Of a stretch of DNA of 64,000 bases, positions 27,088-35,337 are shown one piece after another. How positions within the stretch are numbered: the stretch's first letter is position 1; each line of letters starts with the position of its first letter. The position numbers were made by a program, and so were the translations under genes. Under the pieces are notes generated by a model that saw only the letters and a list, made by a program, of their open reading frames with translations, did not search any database and was not told the DNA's origin. Source of the DNA: Paenibacillus sp. FSL H7-0357 (GTDB taxonomy: Bacteria; Bacillota; Bacilli; Paenibacillales; Paenibacillaceae); contig NZ_CP009241.1 in the NCBI RefSeq assembly GCF_000758525.1, positions 2,480,001-2,544,000 on the forward strand. Direction: 5' to 3'.

Positions 27088-27513
27088 ATGGGTCACTTTT
27101 TGTTTTTTCTACATATGATCGGTACATTGGCGCTGGGCTTTTATCTGGTGCTGCCGTTTGTTCTCGGGCGTGTCCAGAAGCTGAGCGTCCCTGCGAGAGA
27201 AGGAACGCTTAGTGCAATCGGCGGCTTCAACCGCTTCGCTCAGTACGGTCTGGTCATCCAACTGCTGACTGGCGGCTATATGATGACGAAGGGTGAATAT
27301 TCGGTGCCATGGATGATCGTGGTTGTTGTTCTGCTGCTTGCGATGTTTGCACTCGGCGGCATCATCAGCAAACCATTGCGTCTTGCCGCAGCCGGCATGC
27401 GCGAGAACCGTGACGTATCCGCAGAGACAGGCAAAATCCGTACCTTAAGCCTGCTGCTCATGGTGGCGCTGGTGCTGATGGTGTTTTTCATGGTGTACAA
27501 CAGTATTATTTAA
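27088..27513 (+). CDS. Four-helix membrane protein, unknown function
   Basis: The 141-residue protein has four hydrophobic helices (about 4-27, 50-65, 73-92 and 119-140), with His-containing FLHMIGTLALG in helix 1. I do not recognise the family with confidence; the layout resembles small integral membrane or DUF2269-like proteins. The ribosome site AGAGGAGG precedes the ATG, and the gene is monocistronic between two terminators. Confidence 0.72.
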   Translation: MGHFLFFLHMIGTLALGFYLVLPFVLGRVQKLSVPAREGTLSAIGGFNRFAQYGLVIQLLTGGYMMTKGEYSVPWMIVVVVLLLAMFALGGIISKPLRLAAAGMRENRDVSAETGKIRTLSLLLMVALVLMVFFMVYNSII

Positions 27514-27537
27514 GACTTCCTTCATAGAAAGACTACA

Positions 27538-27577
27538 GAAAGCCCGCCTCCGGAATGGCATGGAGAGCGGGCTTTTG
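27538..27577. terminator. Terminator between the membrane protein and the Nudix gene
   Basis: AAAGCCCGC/GCGGGCTTT stem with a roughly 20-base inner segment that can pair in part (CTCC/GGAG), followed by TTT. Confidence 0.7.
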
Positions 27578-27656
27578 GGTGCAGACATTACTTCGGGACA
27601 AGTCTATCGGGTACCACCCCGCCATGCCGCTGCCACAGATTGTAGCATACAACGCT

Positions 27657-28082
27657 TTACAGCAGTTCGTTCAGGGAGAAAACATGGCTTTTCTCAAATT
27701 CAGCGAGGATTCCCGCCGGAAGCAGGCGTTGAAGCTCGAGCCGGGTACACCATTTATAATCCGAATGCTCTACGGACAGATGTACCGCATGGTCTGTGCT
27801 CCGGCACAAATAGGTGATAATGACAAGCTGCCTTGCCGGATCGGTTAGAAACGAGGTTGCATACAGCAGATTGCCGACAGTAACCGCAAGTCCGGTCTCC
27901 TCATAAATCTCCCTTTCCAGAGCCGCCTCCAGGTCTTCTCCGAATTCTATTTTTCCGCCCGCACATTCCCAGGTGCCCGCTCCGACAGAATCTCTTGCCG
28001 CACGCCGAACAAGCAGAATCCGGCCTCCATGTACAATAACTCCTTTGACAGCAACGATGATGCTGCGTGTGTGTTTGACCAT
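27657..28082 (-). CDS. Nudix hydrolase
   Basis: The 141-residue protein has a complete Nudix box, GGKIEFGEDLEAALEREI followed by YEETGL (GX5EX7REUXEEXGU), at about residues 42-65. It hydrolyses a nucleoside diphosphate linked to some moiety; WECAGGKIE resembles MutT/NUDT-like housecleaning enzymes, but the substrate is open. ATG 28082 follows GGGGAGAGC. It stands alone, convergent with the membrane protein. Confidence 0.85.
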   Translation of the reverse strand: MVKHTRSIIVAVKGVIVHGGRILLVRRAARDSVGAGTWECAGGKIEFGEDLEAALEREIYEETGLAVTVGNLLYATSFLTDPARQLVIITYLCRSTDHAVHLSVEHSDYKWCTRLELQRLLPAGILAEFEKSHVFSLNELL

Positions 28083-28337
28083 ATTGCGTGCTCTCCCCTC
28101 TGCGCAGAGTCTGCATAAATCTGCAACTCCATTGCTGGATTAGTGCTTTCTCTCTAAAGTATATCGTCTTCCCCGGCAAAAACGACTGACATTTTAGTTT
28201 GACCGCGCCCAAGGTGTGGTAAGTAACATAACGTAAAGCAAATGAAGAGATGATCTGCAGGTGCATAAACCAGGCACCCTGAGCCAACCCTAAAACGATG
28301 AGTAACCAACAGGTACACAGCGAAAGGAGAATGGATC

Positions 28338-29207
28338 ATGCCAGACAACACGCAAACCAAAAAAACATTACCTCCGCAGGTGCAGGACCGCCAGCCCGGA
28401 ATTGAAAGTGAAATGAATCCGCTGCCGGAATTCGAGACCTCAGCCTATAAGGCGGCGGGCAAGCTGCTGGGCAAGGCGGCTCTGATTACAGGAGGAGACA
28501 GCGGTATTGGCCGGGCGGTTGCCGTTCATTTTGCCAAGGAGGGTGCGGATGTCGTTATTTCCTACCTCAATGAGCATTCCGATGCCGAAGAGACTAAACG
28601 CCAGGTGGAGCAAGAGGGGCGGAAGTGCGTTCTGATTGCCGGCGATATCGGCGTGGAGGCGTTCTGCCAGGATCTGATCAATAAGACGGTGGAAGGACTC
28701 GGCAAGCTGGATATCCTGATTAATAATGCGGCCGAGCAGCATCCGCAGGAGAAGATTGAGGATATTACCTCTGAGCAGCTGGAGCGGACGTTCCGCACGA
28801 ATATTTTTTCGATGTTCTATTTGACCAAGGCAGCCATGCCCCACCTGAAAAAAGGGTCCACGATTATCAACACAACTTCGATCACAGCATACCGGGGCAG
28901 CCCGCAGCTGCTGGACTATTCGTCCACCAAAGGTGCGATTCTCAGCTTTACCCGTTCGCTGTCGATGAATCTGGCGGACAAAGGCATCCGGGTAAATGCC
29001 GTAGCGCCGGGACCGATTTGGACACCGCTTATTCCGTCGACCTTTGACGCGAAGAAAGTCAGTGAATTCGGCGGCACGCAGCCAATGAAACGCCCGGGAC
29101 AACCGGAGGAACTCGCTCCGGCCTATGTGTATCTGGCTTCCGATGATTCATCTTATGTAAGCGGACAGGTAATGCATGTGAATGGCGGCGAGGTCGTAAA
29201 CGGCTAA
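28338..29207 (+). CDS. SDR oxidoreductase, general-stress-protein-39-like
   Basis: The 289 residues carry an N-terminal extension (LPPQVQDRQPGIESEMNP) typical of YhdF/YdaD (GSP39) dehydrogenases. The cofactor loop TGGDSGIGRA follows at about 52-61, then NNAAEQ, catalytic Ser (TTSITAYRG) and YSSTKGA (Tyr/Lys), and ends SGQVMHVNGGEVVNG. Such enzymes are NAD(P)-dependent dehydrogenases, often annotated as glucose or ribitol dehydrogenases, but their true substrates are uncertain. CGAAAGGAGAATGGATC precedes ATG 28338. Confidence 0.88.
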   Translation: MPDNTQTKKTLPPQVQDRQPGIESEMNPLPEFETSAYKAAGKLLGKAALITGGDSGIGRAVAVHFAKEGADVVISYLNEHSDAEETKRQVEQEGRKCVLIAGDIGVEAFCQDLINKTVEGLGKLDILINNAAEQHPQEKIEDITSEQLERTFRTNIFSMFYLTKAAMPHLKKGSTIINTTSITAYRGSPQLLDYSSTKGAILSFTRSLSMNLADKGIRVNAVAPGPIWTPLIPSTFDAKKVSEFGGTQPMKRPGQPEELAPAYVYLASDDSSYVSGQVMHVNGGEVVNG

Positions 29208-29248
29208 ACGCGGTTGCTGATTTCACTGCTATGAATAATTAGAGTCTG

Positions 29249-29276
29249 GAGCGGACCCTTGGGTTCCGCTCTTTTT
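29249..29276 (+). terminator. Terminator after the SDR gene
   Basis: Stem GAGCGGACCC/GGGTTCCGCTC with loop TT, followed by TTTTT. Confidence 0.88.
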
Positions 29277-29361
29277 GATGCAGGCCTCTTTTAAAGGATG
29301 GCTCTTCAAGGAATAATATGTTAGTATATGAAACGTTAAGCGTAATTGAATATGAATTTGT

Positions 29362-29448
29362 CACTAGGGGTGCCGCAAGGCTGAGACGAACATACCCGTT
29401 CGGACCCTTTGAACCTGATCTGGTTTATACCAGCGTAGGGAAGTGGAG
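29362..29448 (+). ncRNA. TPP riboswitch (thi box)
   Basis: The segment has the conserved aptamer blocks in order: AGGGGTGCC, GGCTGAGA, ACCCTTTGAACCTGATCTGG and ACCAGCGTAGGGAAG. TPP binding would favour the downstream terminator at 29500-29532 and switch off tenI-thiS-thiG-thiH. Confidence 0.97.
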
Positions 29449-29499
29449 AACGAATAACTGCAGCGGGGCTGAATGGCCCGGTATTCCTGTATATATTCC

Positions 29500-29532
29500 A
29501 GACTGCCTCCTTTACGGGGGCGGTCTTTTTTG
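29500..29532 (+). terminator. Riboswitch-controlled terminator of the thi operon
   Basis: Eleven-bp stem starting AGACTGCCTCC, loop TTTAC, then T6. It lies about 50 nt after the aptamer and before tenI, the arrangement of transcriptional thi-box control. Confidence 0.9.
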
Positions 29533-29570
29533 TGTTTGCCGGTAATGCAAAAGAACAGGAGAAGGTGAAC

Positions 29571-30179
29571 GTGTTGAAAGAGATACATTTGATCTCGGAT
29601 GGAAGGCAGAATCCGGCGCAGTTTGTTCAGCTGGCTGCGGCTGTGCAATTCATAGTGGATTATATCCATCTCCGGGAAAAGGCAATGTCTGCGCGGGAGC
29701 TCATAGCTCTGACGGAGCAGCTGATCATAGCGGGGGTTCCGCCTGCCAAGCTGGTGATCAACGACCGGATAGACGTTGCTCTGGCCGCAGGGGCGGGCGG
29801 GGTCCAGTTGGCTTGGCACAGCCTGCCGCCTGCCGTAGCGCGCAGCGTAGCACCGGACCTGCGATTGGGAAGGTCGGTGCATTCCCCGGAGGAGGCGGCT
29901 GAATCCGGCCGGCAGGGAGCGGACTTCTGCCTGTTCGGGCATGTGTTTCCCTCGGCCTGCAAGCCGGGGCAGCGGGAACGCGGATTGCAGCAGCTGGCTG
30001 AGGCTGTCCGCTGCAGCAGCATTCCGCTGATCGCCATAGGCGGAATTGAGCCGGGCAATGCCGGAAAGGTTCTGGCAACGGGTGCTGCCGGAATTGCCGT
30101 AATGTCCGGAATATGCAGTGCAGGAGATCCTGTGGCCGCTGCTACAGCCTACAGATCAGCAGTTCAGGCCGTACCCTAA
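29571..30179 (+). CDS. tenI: Thiazole tautomerase TenI / ThiE-like protein
   Basis: The start is taken as GTG 29571 (VLKEIHLISDGRQNPAQ), 9 bp after AGGAG; the open frame upstream reaches into the terminator. The roughly 202-residue TIM barrel shows IHLREKAMSARELI, KLVINDRIDVALAAGAGGVQLAW and AIGGIEPGNAGKVLATGAAGIAVMSGI. It matches TenI more than ThiE: the gene sits with thiS and thiG, and the HLISDG/WHSLPP regions are TenI-like. TenI tautomerises the thiazole carboxylate phosphate made by ThiG. ThiE activity cannot be excluded. Confidence 0.85.
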   Translation: MLKEIHLISDGRQNPAQFVQLAAAVQFIVDYIHLREKAMSARELIALTEQLIIAGVPPAKLVINDRIDVALAAGAGGVQLAWHSLPPAVARSVAPDLRLGRSVHSPEEAAESGRQGADFCLFGHVFPSACKPGQRERGLQQLAEAVRCSSIPLIAIGGIEPGNAGKVLATGAAGIAVMSGICSAGDPVAAATAYRSAVQAVP

Positions 30180-30231
30180 GCTTGAAGCCATTTAATAATG
30201 CTCCTGCACCAGTTAAAGGAGGTGAGCAAGC

Positions 30232-30435
30232 ATGAATTTGATCGTGAATGGAAAAGGCGGGACCTATGAAGAGAGCTGCCGGACTGTAGCTGATCTGCTA
30301 TGCCGGTCCGAGTGGACCGGGAGACTGGTTATCGTGGAGCTGAACGGTGAGATCGTCGGCAAGGACGTTTACGGAAATACGCTGCTGAGCGAAGGTGACC
30401 GCGTAGAGCTGGTCCACTTTGTCGGCGGTGGCTAA
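30232..30435 (+). CDS. thiS: Sulfur carrier protein ThiS
   Basis: A 67-residue ubiquitin-fold protein ending HFVGGG, with the C-terminal Gly-Gly that is thiocarboxylated to donate sulfur for thiazole formation. It has a textbook ribosome site (AAAGGAGGTGA). Activation requires an adenylyltransferase (ThiF or a MoeB-like enzyme), which this operon does not contain. Confidence 0.93.
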   Translation: MNLIVNGKGGTYEESCRTVADLLCRSEWTGRLVIVELNGEIVGKDVYGNTLLSEGDRVELVHFVGGG

Positions 30436-30460
30436 AGTGCCAGTGCGTGTTGCCGGATGC

Positions 30461-30630
30461 AAGAAGCAAGAGGTAAGTGGTATGAGGTAAGTGGCAAGTG
30501 GTAGGAAGTAAGACGTAAGACGTAAGACGTAAGAAGCAAGAGTTAAAGGCAAGACGTAAGAGGTAAGACGTAAGAAGCAAGAGTTAAAGGTAAGACGTAA
30601 GACATAAGACGTAAGACATAACAGGTAAGA
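30461..30630 (+). repeat. Degenerate heptamer tandem array (GTAAGAC-like) between thiS and thiG
   Basis: About 170 bp built from GTAAGAC, GTAAGAG, GTAAGAA and related heptamers. A higher-order copy AAGAAGCAAGAGTTAAAGG occurs at 30531 and again at 30572 (41-bp period). The purine-rich plus strand lacks strong folding. It interrupts an otherwise tight operon and encodes nothing evident. Confidence 0.9.
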
Positions 30631-30696
30631 TCAAAACTCGGCGTATCAGCAACAGAGGCCGCATTTTAGCGGGCCATTATCTCAGGAGGCGATTTT

Positions 30697-31461
30697 ATGC
30701 AAGATCCTTTCGTTATCGGCGGAACCCCTTTATCCAGCAGGCTGTTTATCGGAACCGGGAAATATAGCCGCAATACCCTTATTCCCGAAGTGATTGCACG
30801 CTCGGGTTCTCAGGTCATTACGGTGGCTCTGCGCCGGGTTGATCCGGAGAGTGACGACAACATTGTTGCGCATATCCCCTCCCATATGACGCTGCTGCCC
30901 AATACCTCCGGCGCGCGCACAGCCGAAGAAGCGGTGCGTATTGCCAGACTGGCCAGGGCGGCAGGACTGGGCAATTGGGTAAAGATCGAGGTCATTAATG
31001 ATCAGAAATATTTGCTGCCTGATAATATGGAGACAGTTAAAGCCACGGAAATATTGGCTGCAGAGGGTTTCGTTGTACTGCCGTATATGAGTCCCGATCT
31101 TTCCGCAGCTATCCGGCTCAAGGCAGCCGGAGCTGCCGCTGTTATGCCGCTGGGTGCGCCCATCGGCTCGAACCGCGGCCTGCAGACCAAGGAGCTGCTG
31201 CGGATTCTGATCGCAGAAGTGGATCTTCCGGTGATTGTTGACGCCGGTATTGGCAGACCTTCCGAGGCAGCTGAGGCAATGGAAATGGGCGCATCCGCCG
31301 TGCTGCTGAACACGGCAATTGCCACTGCGCGTGATCCGCTTCTGATGGCGGAGGCATTCCGTGAGGCGGTAACCGCAGGGCGCAAGGCTTATCTGGCCGG
31401 ACTGGGGCCGGTGGAGGAGGCGGCAACGGCCTCGTCGCCGCTGACCGGCTTTCTGTCCTAG
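30697..31461 (+). CDS. thiG: Thiazole synthase ThiG
   Basis: The 254-residue TIM-barrel enzyme condenses 1-deoxyxylulose 5-phosphate, ThiS thiocarboxylate sulfur and an imine-glycine unit. [26 protein letters not shown] (with the Schiff-base lysine), [13 protein letters not shown] and [20 protein letters not shown] are all typical. Start ATG 30697 follows TCAGGAGGCGATTTT. It lies 261 bp after thiS because of the repeat array, and 29 bp before thiH. Confidence 0.96.
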   Translation: MQDPFVIGGTPLSSRLFIGTGKYSRNTLIPEVIARSGSQVITVALRRVDPESDDNIVAHIPSHMTLLPNTSGARTAEEAVRIARLARAAGLGNWVKIEVINDQKYLLPDNMETVKATEILAAEGFVVLPYMSPDLSAAIRLKAAGAAAVMPLGAPIGSNRGLQTKELLRILIAEVDLPVIVDAGIGRPSEAAEAMEMGASAVLLNTAIATARDPLLMAEAFREAVTAGRKAYLAGLGPVEEAATASSPLTGFLS

Positions 31462-31490
31462 TCAATGCAGAGAAGGAAGGGAGGAAGAGC

Positions 31491-32648
31491 ATGAGCTTTT
31501 TTGATACGGTGATTCGGTTAGAGCAGCTTCCTTACGAGACTTTATGGAAGCAGTATACTGCGGTGGATGTGAAGCGGGCGCTACGATTGGAACAGCTGGA
31601 CGAAGACGGGCTGATGGCACTGCTGTCTCCCGCGGCGGAGCCTTACCTGGAGGAAATGGCGCAGAAAGCGCAAAGATTGACACGTACGCACTTCGGGCAT
31701 GTGATGCAGCTGTTTACGCCGATGTATTTGGCCGATTTTTGCGTGAATCATTGCACTTATTGCAGCTTTAGTTCGATTTATGACTTTCCGCGCAAAAAAC
31801 TGACACTGGAGGAGGTCAGGCAAGAAGCAGAAACCATCGCCGCCACAGGCCTGCGCCACATTCTGATTTTGACCGGCGAATCCCGGAGTGAAAGTCCGGC
31901 CGCTTATGTGAGGGAGTGCGTGAAGGTGCTCCGTGACTATTTTTCTTCAGTCAGCATTGAGGTTAATCCGCTCTCTACGGAAGAATACAATGATCTGAGG
32001 GTGGCAGGGGTAGACGGTCTTACCTTGTATCAGGAGGTGTACCATCAGGAGACCTATCGAAAGCTGCATGTGAAGGGTCCGAAGAGAGTCTACCGCAACC
32101 GTCTGGATGCGCCCGAACGCGGCTGCCGCGCCGGGTTTCGATCCGTGAATATTGGTGCCCTGCTGGGGATGTATGATTGGCGCCAGGAGGCTCTGGCAAC
32201 GGCCCTGCATGCGAGATACTTGCAGGACAAGTACCCGGAGTGCGAGATCGGCTTGTCGATTCCCCGTTTTCGCCCTTATCTCGGAGAATTCAATCCGGCA
32301 AGTGATGTAACCGACCGTGCGCTGGTGCAGATCATACTGGCTTACCGCCTGTTTCTGCCCCGTGCGGGCATTTCATTGTCCACGCGGGAACCGGCAGCTT
32401 TGCGCGATCATCTGGTCCATCTCGGCATCACTAAAATGTCCGCAGGAGTATCCACCGAGGTAGGCGGGCATACCCTTGAAGGCGGAACCCCGCAGTTTGA
32501 AATATCGGATGGCCGCAAAGTGCATGAAATTACAGAAATGTTGTATGCCAAGGGGCTGCAGCCGGTATTCAAGGACTGGGATATCCTGACAGAGCCGCTC
32601 CATTCACCAAAGATTACACCACACCATCAGGTGGACTCCCTGCGTTAA
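31491..32648 (+). CDS. thiH: 2-iminoacetate synthase ThiH (radical SAM)
   Basis: The 385-residue radical-SAM enzyme has C-x3-C-x2-C in CVNHCTYCSF (about 84-93) for its [4Fe-4S] cluster. It cleaves tyrosine to dehydroglycine, the imine used by ThiG. B. subtilis uses the oxygen-dependent glycine oxidase ThiO instead, so this organism carries the oxygen-sensitive route. AAGGAAGGGAGGAAGAGC precedes the ATG. It is the last visible gene of the operon, and no thiF follows. Confidence 0.95.
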   Translation: MSFFDTVIRLEQLPYETLWKQYTAVDVKRALRLEQLDEDGLMALLSPAAEPYLEEMAQKAQRLTRTHFGHVMQLFTPMYLADFCVNHCTYCSFSSIYDFPRKKLTLEEVRQEAETIAATGLRHILILTGESRSESPAAYVRECVKVLRDYFSSVSIEVNPLSTEEYNDLRVAGVDGLTLYQEVYHQETYRKLHVKGPKRVYRNRLDAPERGCRAGFRSVNIGALLGMYDWRQEALATALHARYLQDKYPECEIGLSIPRFRPYLGEFNPASDVTDRALVQIILAYRLFLPRAGISLSTREPAALRDHLVHLGITKMSAGVSTEVGGHTLEGGTPQFEISDGRKVHEITEMLYAKGLQPVFKDWDILTEPLHSPKITPHHQVDSLR

Positions 32649-32676
32649 TAAATTCGAAGCGATCAAATTGCTGCAT

Positions 32677-33312
32677 TCAATCTGCCGAATCTGCCCCGGG
32701 CTCACTGCTCATGCCAGCGGACAGCTCGTCCAGCGACATTTCAAACCCTGGAGCCATATGGGCCAGGAAATAATCCATCTCCGGCAGTTCCAGTATGCGC
32801 AGCTTTGTCGCGGTCTGCTCTTTGGCAGCGGCGAACTCGCGGTTGCCTGCAGCGACCTCCCAGACGCATTTTAGGTAGGCGTCCAGCACATCCGCTGCTT
32901 TGACATAGCGCAGCAGCCCGGCATCCTCTGAGCCGGGCGGGCTGTCCTGCGGCTGCAGGAGCGGCGTGTAGACCGCGCTTAGCTCCGGCGGAATCATCGC
33001 CGCCAGACGTTCGGCGGCGGCCCGCTCCATGTCGCGGAAGCTGGACAGCAGCCGCGGGTTGTTATGTTTCACCGGCGTAGCGATATCGCCGGTGAATACC
33101 TCGGAGGCGTCGTGGAACAGCGCCATCACCGCAGCCCGGTCGGCATTTAGCGACCGCCCGAAATGAGCGTTGCCGATCGAGCACAGCATATGGGCCAGCA
33201 GGGCTACCTGGAATGAATGCTGCGCCACGTTCTCCGGGGCGGTGCTGCGCATCAGGCTCCAGCGCTGAATATATTGCAGGCGATACAAATAGGCTGAAAA
33301 ATGGTAGTTCAA
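32677..33312 (-). CDS. YfbR-like 5'-deoxynucleotidase (HD domain)
   Basis: The 211-residue protein aligns by eye along its length with E. coli YfbR: RWSLMRSTAPENVAQHSFQVA, ALFHDASEVFTGDIATPVK, KAADVLDAYLKCVWEVAAGN and EMDYFLAHMAPGFEMSLDEL. The HD motif (FHDASE) and the early His in QHS supply metal ligands. YfbR dephosphorylates deoxynucleoside 5'-monophosphates. The start is TTG 33312 with AAAGGGG about 11 bp upstream. It is divergent from fumarase and convergent with thiH, with no obvious terminator between. Confidence 0.9.
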   Translation of the reverse strand: MNYHFSAYLYRLQYIQRWSLMRSTAPENVAQHSFQVALLAHMLCSIGNAHFGRSLNADRAAVMALFHDASEVFTGDIATPVKHNNPRLLSSFRDMERAAAERLAAMIPPELSAVYTPLLQPQDSPPGSEDAGLLRYVKAADVLDAYLKCVWEVAAGNREFAAAKEQTATKLRILELPEMDYFLAHMAPGFEMSLDELSAGMSSEPGADSAD

Positions 33313-33411
33313 TTTTTAAGTAACCCCTTTCATGAGCCGATTAATATGATATTATAATAACTAATTGTAACAGAGTTTAGACAACCTGGAACTGATGGAG
33401 AGGAGTCCTGA

Positions 33412-35073
33412 ATGAAGATGCAGCATTTTGAAGACAGTATTTATAATCTGATCGTAGAGACCTCCACAAATTTGCCGGGCGATGTGCGCAGGGCGGTAGC
33501 GAAGGGGCGCGCGCTGGAAGACAGGGCGACCCGCTCGGGACTTGCTTTGACCACGATTGCACAGAATATCGGAATGGCTGAGCTTCAGGTATCGCCGATC
33601 TGTCAGGATACGGGGATGCCGACGTTTATTATTCATACACCTGTAGGCGTTAATCAGATAGAAATGAAAAAAGATATACACAGCGCCATTGTCCGGGCGA
33701 CCCAAAACGGCAAGCTGCGTCCCAATTCGGTAGATTCGCTTACCGGCGAGAACAGCGGAGACAATCTGGGCGCCGGGACACCGGTAATCCATTTTGAACA
33801 ATGGGAGGAAGAGGGCGTGGATGTCCGGCTCATCCTGAAGGGCGGCGGCTGCGAGAACAAAAATATCCAATACAGCCTTCCGGCAGAGCTGGAAGGACTG
33901 GGCAAAGCTGGCCGTGACCTCGACGGCATCCGCAAATGTATTCTCCATGCCGTCTATCAGGCACAGGGACAGGGCTGCAGTGCGGGCTTCATCGGTGTGG
34001 GCATCGGCGGAGACCGCACGACAGGCTATGAGCTGGCCAAGAAGCAGCTGTTCCGTAAGGTGGAGGATATCAACCCGGTAGAGGATCTGGGCAAGCTGGA
34101 AGATTATATTATGGAGAATGCCAACAAGCTGGGCATCGGCACGATGGGTTTCGGCGGCGAAGTCACGCTGCTGGGCTGTAAGGTGGGAGTGATGAACCGG
34201 CTTCCGGCGAGCTTCTTCGTCTCGGTGGCCTATAATTGCTGGGCCTTCCGCCGCCAGGGCGTGTTGGTTGATCCTGCGACCGGCAAGATCAGGGAATGGC
34301 TGTATGAGAGCGGCACGGGGATTTCCGTTGATGATGCTGGAGTACCTTCGCCCGAGCCGGTAGCTGTGCATGCCGCAGGTGCTGCCGGGTCCGGTGTCGT
34401 TCCCGGGGATGCCACGATTCCAGGGGCTCCGGCTGTTTTGCCGGCCGCTGAAGCTGCTGAAGGAGCAGGGCAACCTGCAACGGCCGGCGGATCGCGCGAG
34501 GTCCGGCTGACGACGCCGATCAGCGAGGAAGATATCCGCAGCCTGCGGGTGGGCGATGTGGTAATCCTGTCCGGGGAAATGCACACCGGCCGCGATGCGC
34601 TGCATAAATACCTGATGGACCACGAAACGCCGGTTGATCTGAACGGTGCAGTCATTTATCACTGCGGCCCGGTCATGCTGAAGGATGAGGAAGGCTGGCA
34701 TGTAAAAGCGGCAGGGCCGACTACAAGCATTCGCGAAGAACCGTACCAAGGGGATATTATTAAGAAATTCGGCATCCGCGCCGTGATCGGCAAAGGCGGA
34801 ATGGGCCCCAAAACGCTGAAGGCTCTGCAGGAGCATGGCGGCGTATATCTCAACGCTATCGGCGGAGCCGCGCAATATTATGCCGAATGTATCAAGAAGG
34901 TCAATGCAGTCGACTTTATGGAATTCGGAATCCCTGAGGCGATGTGGCATTTGCAGGTAGACGGCTTTGCGGCAATCGTAACGATGGATTCGCACGGCAA
35001 CAGCCTGCATGCTGATGTGGAGAAGGATTCTGCAGCCAAGCTGGCCCAGTTCCGCGAACCTGTGTTCAAATAA
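33412..35073 (+). CDS. fumA: Class I fumarate hydratase, alpha and beta domains fused
   Basis: The 553-residue iron-sulfur hydro-lyase interconverts fumarate and malate, feeding the TCA cycle with citZ-icd-mdh. The N-terminal (alpha) domain shows SPICQDTGMPTF, LKGGGCENKNIQ and GQGCSAGFIGVGIGGDR, with candidate cluster cysteines in each. The beta domain has LRVGDVVILSGEMHTGRDALHK and YHCGPVM, ending KGGMGPKTLKALQEHGGVYL. An Ala/Gly/Pro-rich linker of about 50 residues (roughly 318-365) joins the two. A related tartrate dehydratase activity is possible. ATG 33412 follows GAGAGGAG. Confidence 0.9.
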   Translation: MKMQHFEDSIYNLIVETSTNLPGDVRRAVAKGRALEDRATRSGLALTTIAQNIGMAELQVSPICQDTGMPTFIIHTPVGVNQIEMKKDIHSAIVRATQNGKLRPNSVDSLTGENSGDNLGAGTPVIHFEQWEEEGVDVRLILKGGGCENKNIQYSLPAELEGLGKAGRDLDGIRKCILHAVYQAQGQGCSAGFIGVGIGGDRTTGYELAKKQLFRKVEDINPVEDLGKLEDYIMENANKLGIGTMGFGGEVTLLGCKVGVMNRLPASFFVSVAYNCWAFRRQGVLVDPATGKIREWLYESGTGISVDDAGVPSPEPVAVHAAGAAGSGVVPGDATIPGAPAVLPAAEAAEGAGQPATAGGSREVRLTTPISEEDIRSLRVGDVVILSGEMHTGRDALHKYLMDHETPVDLNGAVIYHCGPVMLKDEEGWHVKAAGPTTSIREEPYQGDIIKKFGIRAVIGKGGMGPKTLKALQEHGGVYLNAIGGAAQYYAECIKKVNAVDFMEFGIPEAMWHLQVDGFAAIVTMDSHGNSLHADVEKDSAAKLAQFREPVFK

Positions 35074-35102
35074 GTCATCAGGAAGATAAAGACCACAATA
35101 AC

Positions 35103-35147
35103 AGAAGCCAACCTTCATTTTCACTCTGGAGCGAGGCTTCTTTTTTT
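35103..35147 (+). terminator. Probable terminator after fumarase
   Basis: AGAAGCC/GGCTTCT arms with a long (25-base) loop, followed by T7. The stem is short, so confidence is moderate. Confidence 0.55.
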
Positions 35148-35196
35148 GCCGATGTTCAGAAGAATTAAGGACAAAAAACGAAGAAATTTAAATTTC

Positions 35197-35226
35197 TTGA
35201 CAAGGCATACGTTTGCATGGTAATTT
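35197..35226 (+). promoter_or_regulatory. Sigma-A promoter candidate for the amylase gene
   Basis: Consensus TTGACA at 35197-35202, 18-bp spacer, TAATTT as a weak -10. The operator palindrome starts 9 bp later. Confidence 0.55.
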
Positions 35227-35235
35227 CTTCTAGGA

Positions 35236-35249
35236 GGAAACCGGTTTCC
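35236..35249 (+). promoter_or_regulatory. LacI-type operator palindrome upstream of the amylase
   Basis: GGAAACCGGTTTCC is a perfect 14-bp palindrome with a central CG, as bound by LacI/MalR-type repressors. It lies just downstream of the -10, a position that would block transcription. The LacI-family gene at 38451-39473 is the obvious candidate regulator. Confidence 0.6.
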
Positions 35250-35307
35250 CGAATTGCAATGCAGTGAGGCAAGTGATGGAATTGCATTTACAGTCTAACA
35301 CAGGTTT

Positions 35308-35321
35308 TGTAAACGCTTTTA
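35308..35321 (+). promoter_or_regulatory. cre-like CcpA site ahead of the amylase
   Basis: TGTAAACGCTTTTA matches 13 of 14 positions of TGWAANCGNTNWCA, 17 bp before the ATG. It fits carbon catabolite repression of a starch-degrading enzyme. Confidence 0.6.
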
Positions 35322-35337
35322 TGAGAGGGAGATGAGA

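Noticed and set aside
29318..29545. 75-codon frame across the TPP riboswitch
   Set aside because: It overlaps the aptamer and terminator, whose conservation explains the sequence.
30461..30630. Possible CRISPR array
   Set aside because: Repeat units are 7 bp, adjoining and degenerate, with no unique spacers and no cas genes.
33361..35124. 587-codon open frame antisense to fumarase
   Set aside because: It is a shadow produced by GC-rich codon use; its product is a shadow sequence with no motif, while the plus strand has a full class I fumarase with a ribosome site.
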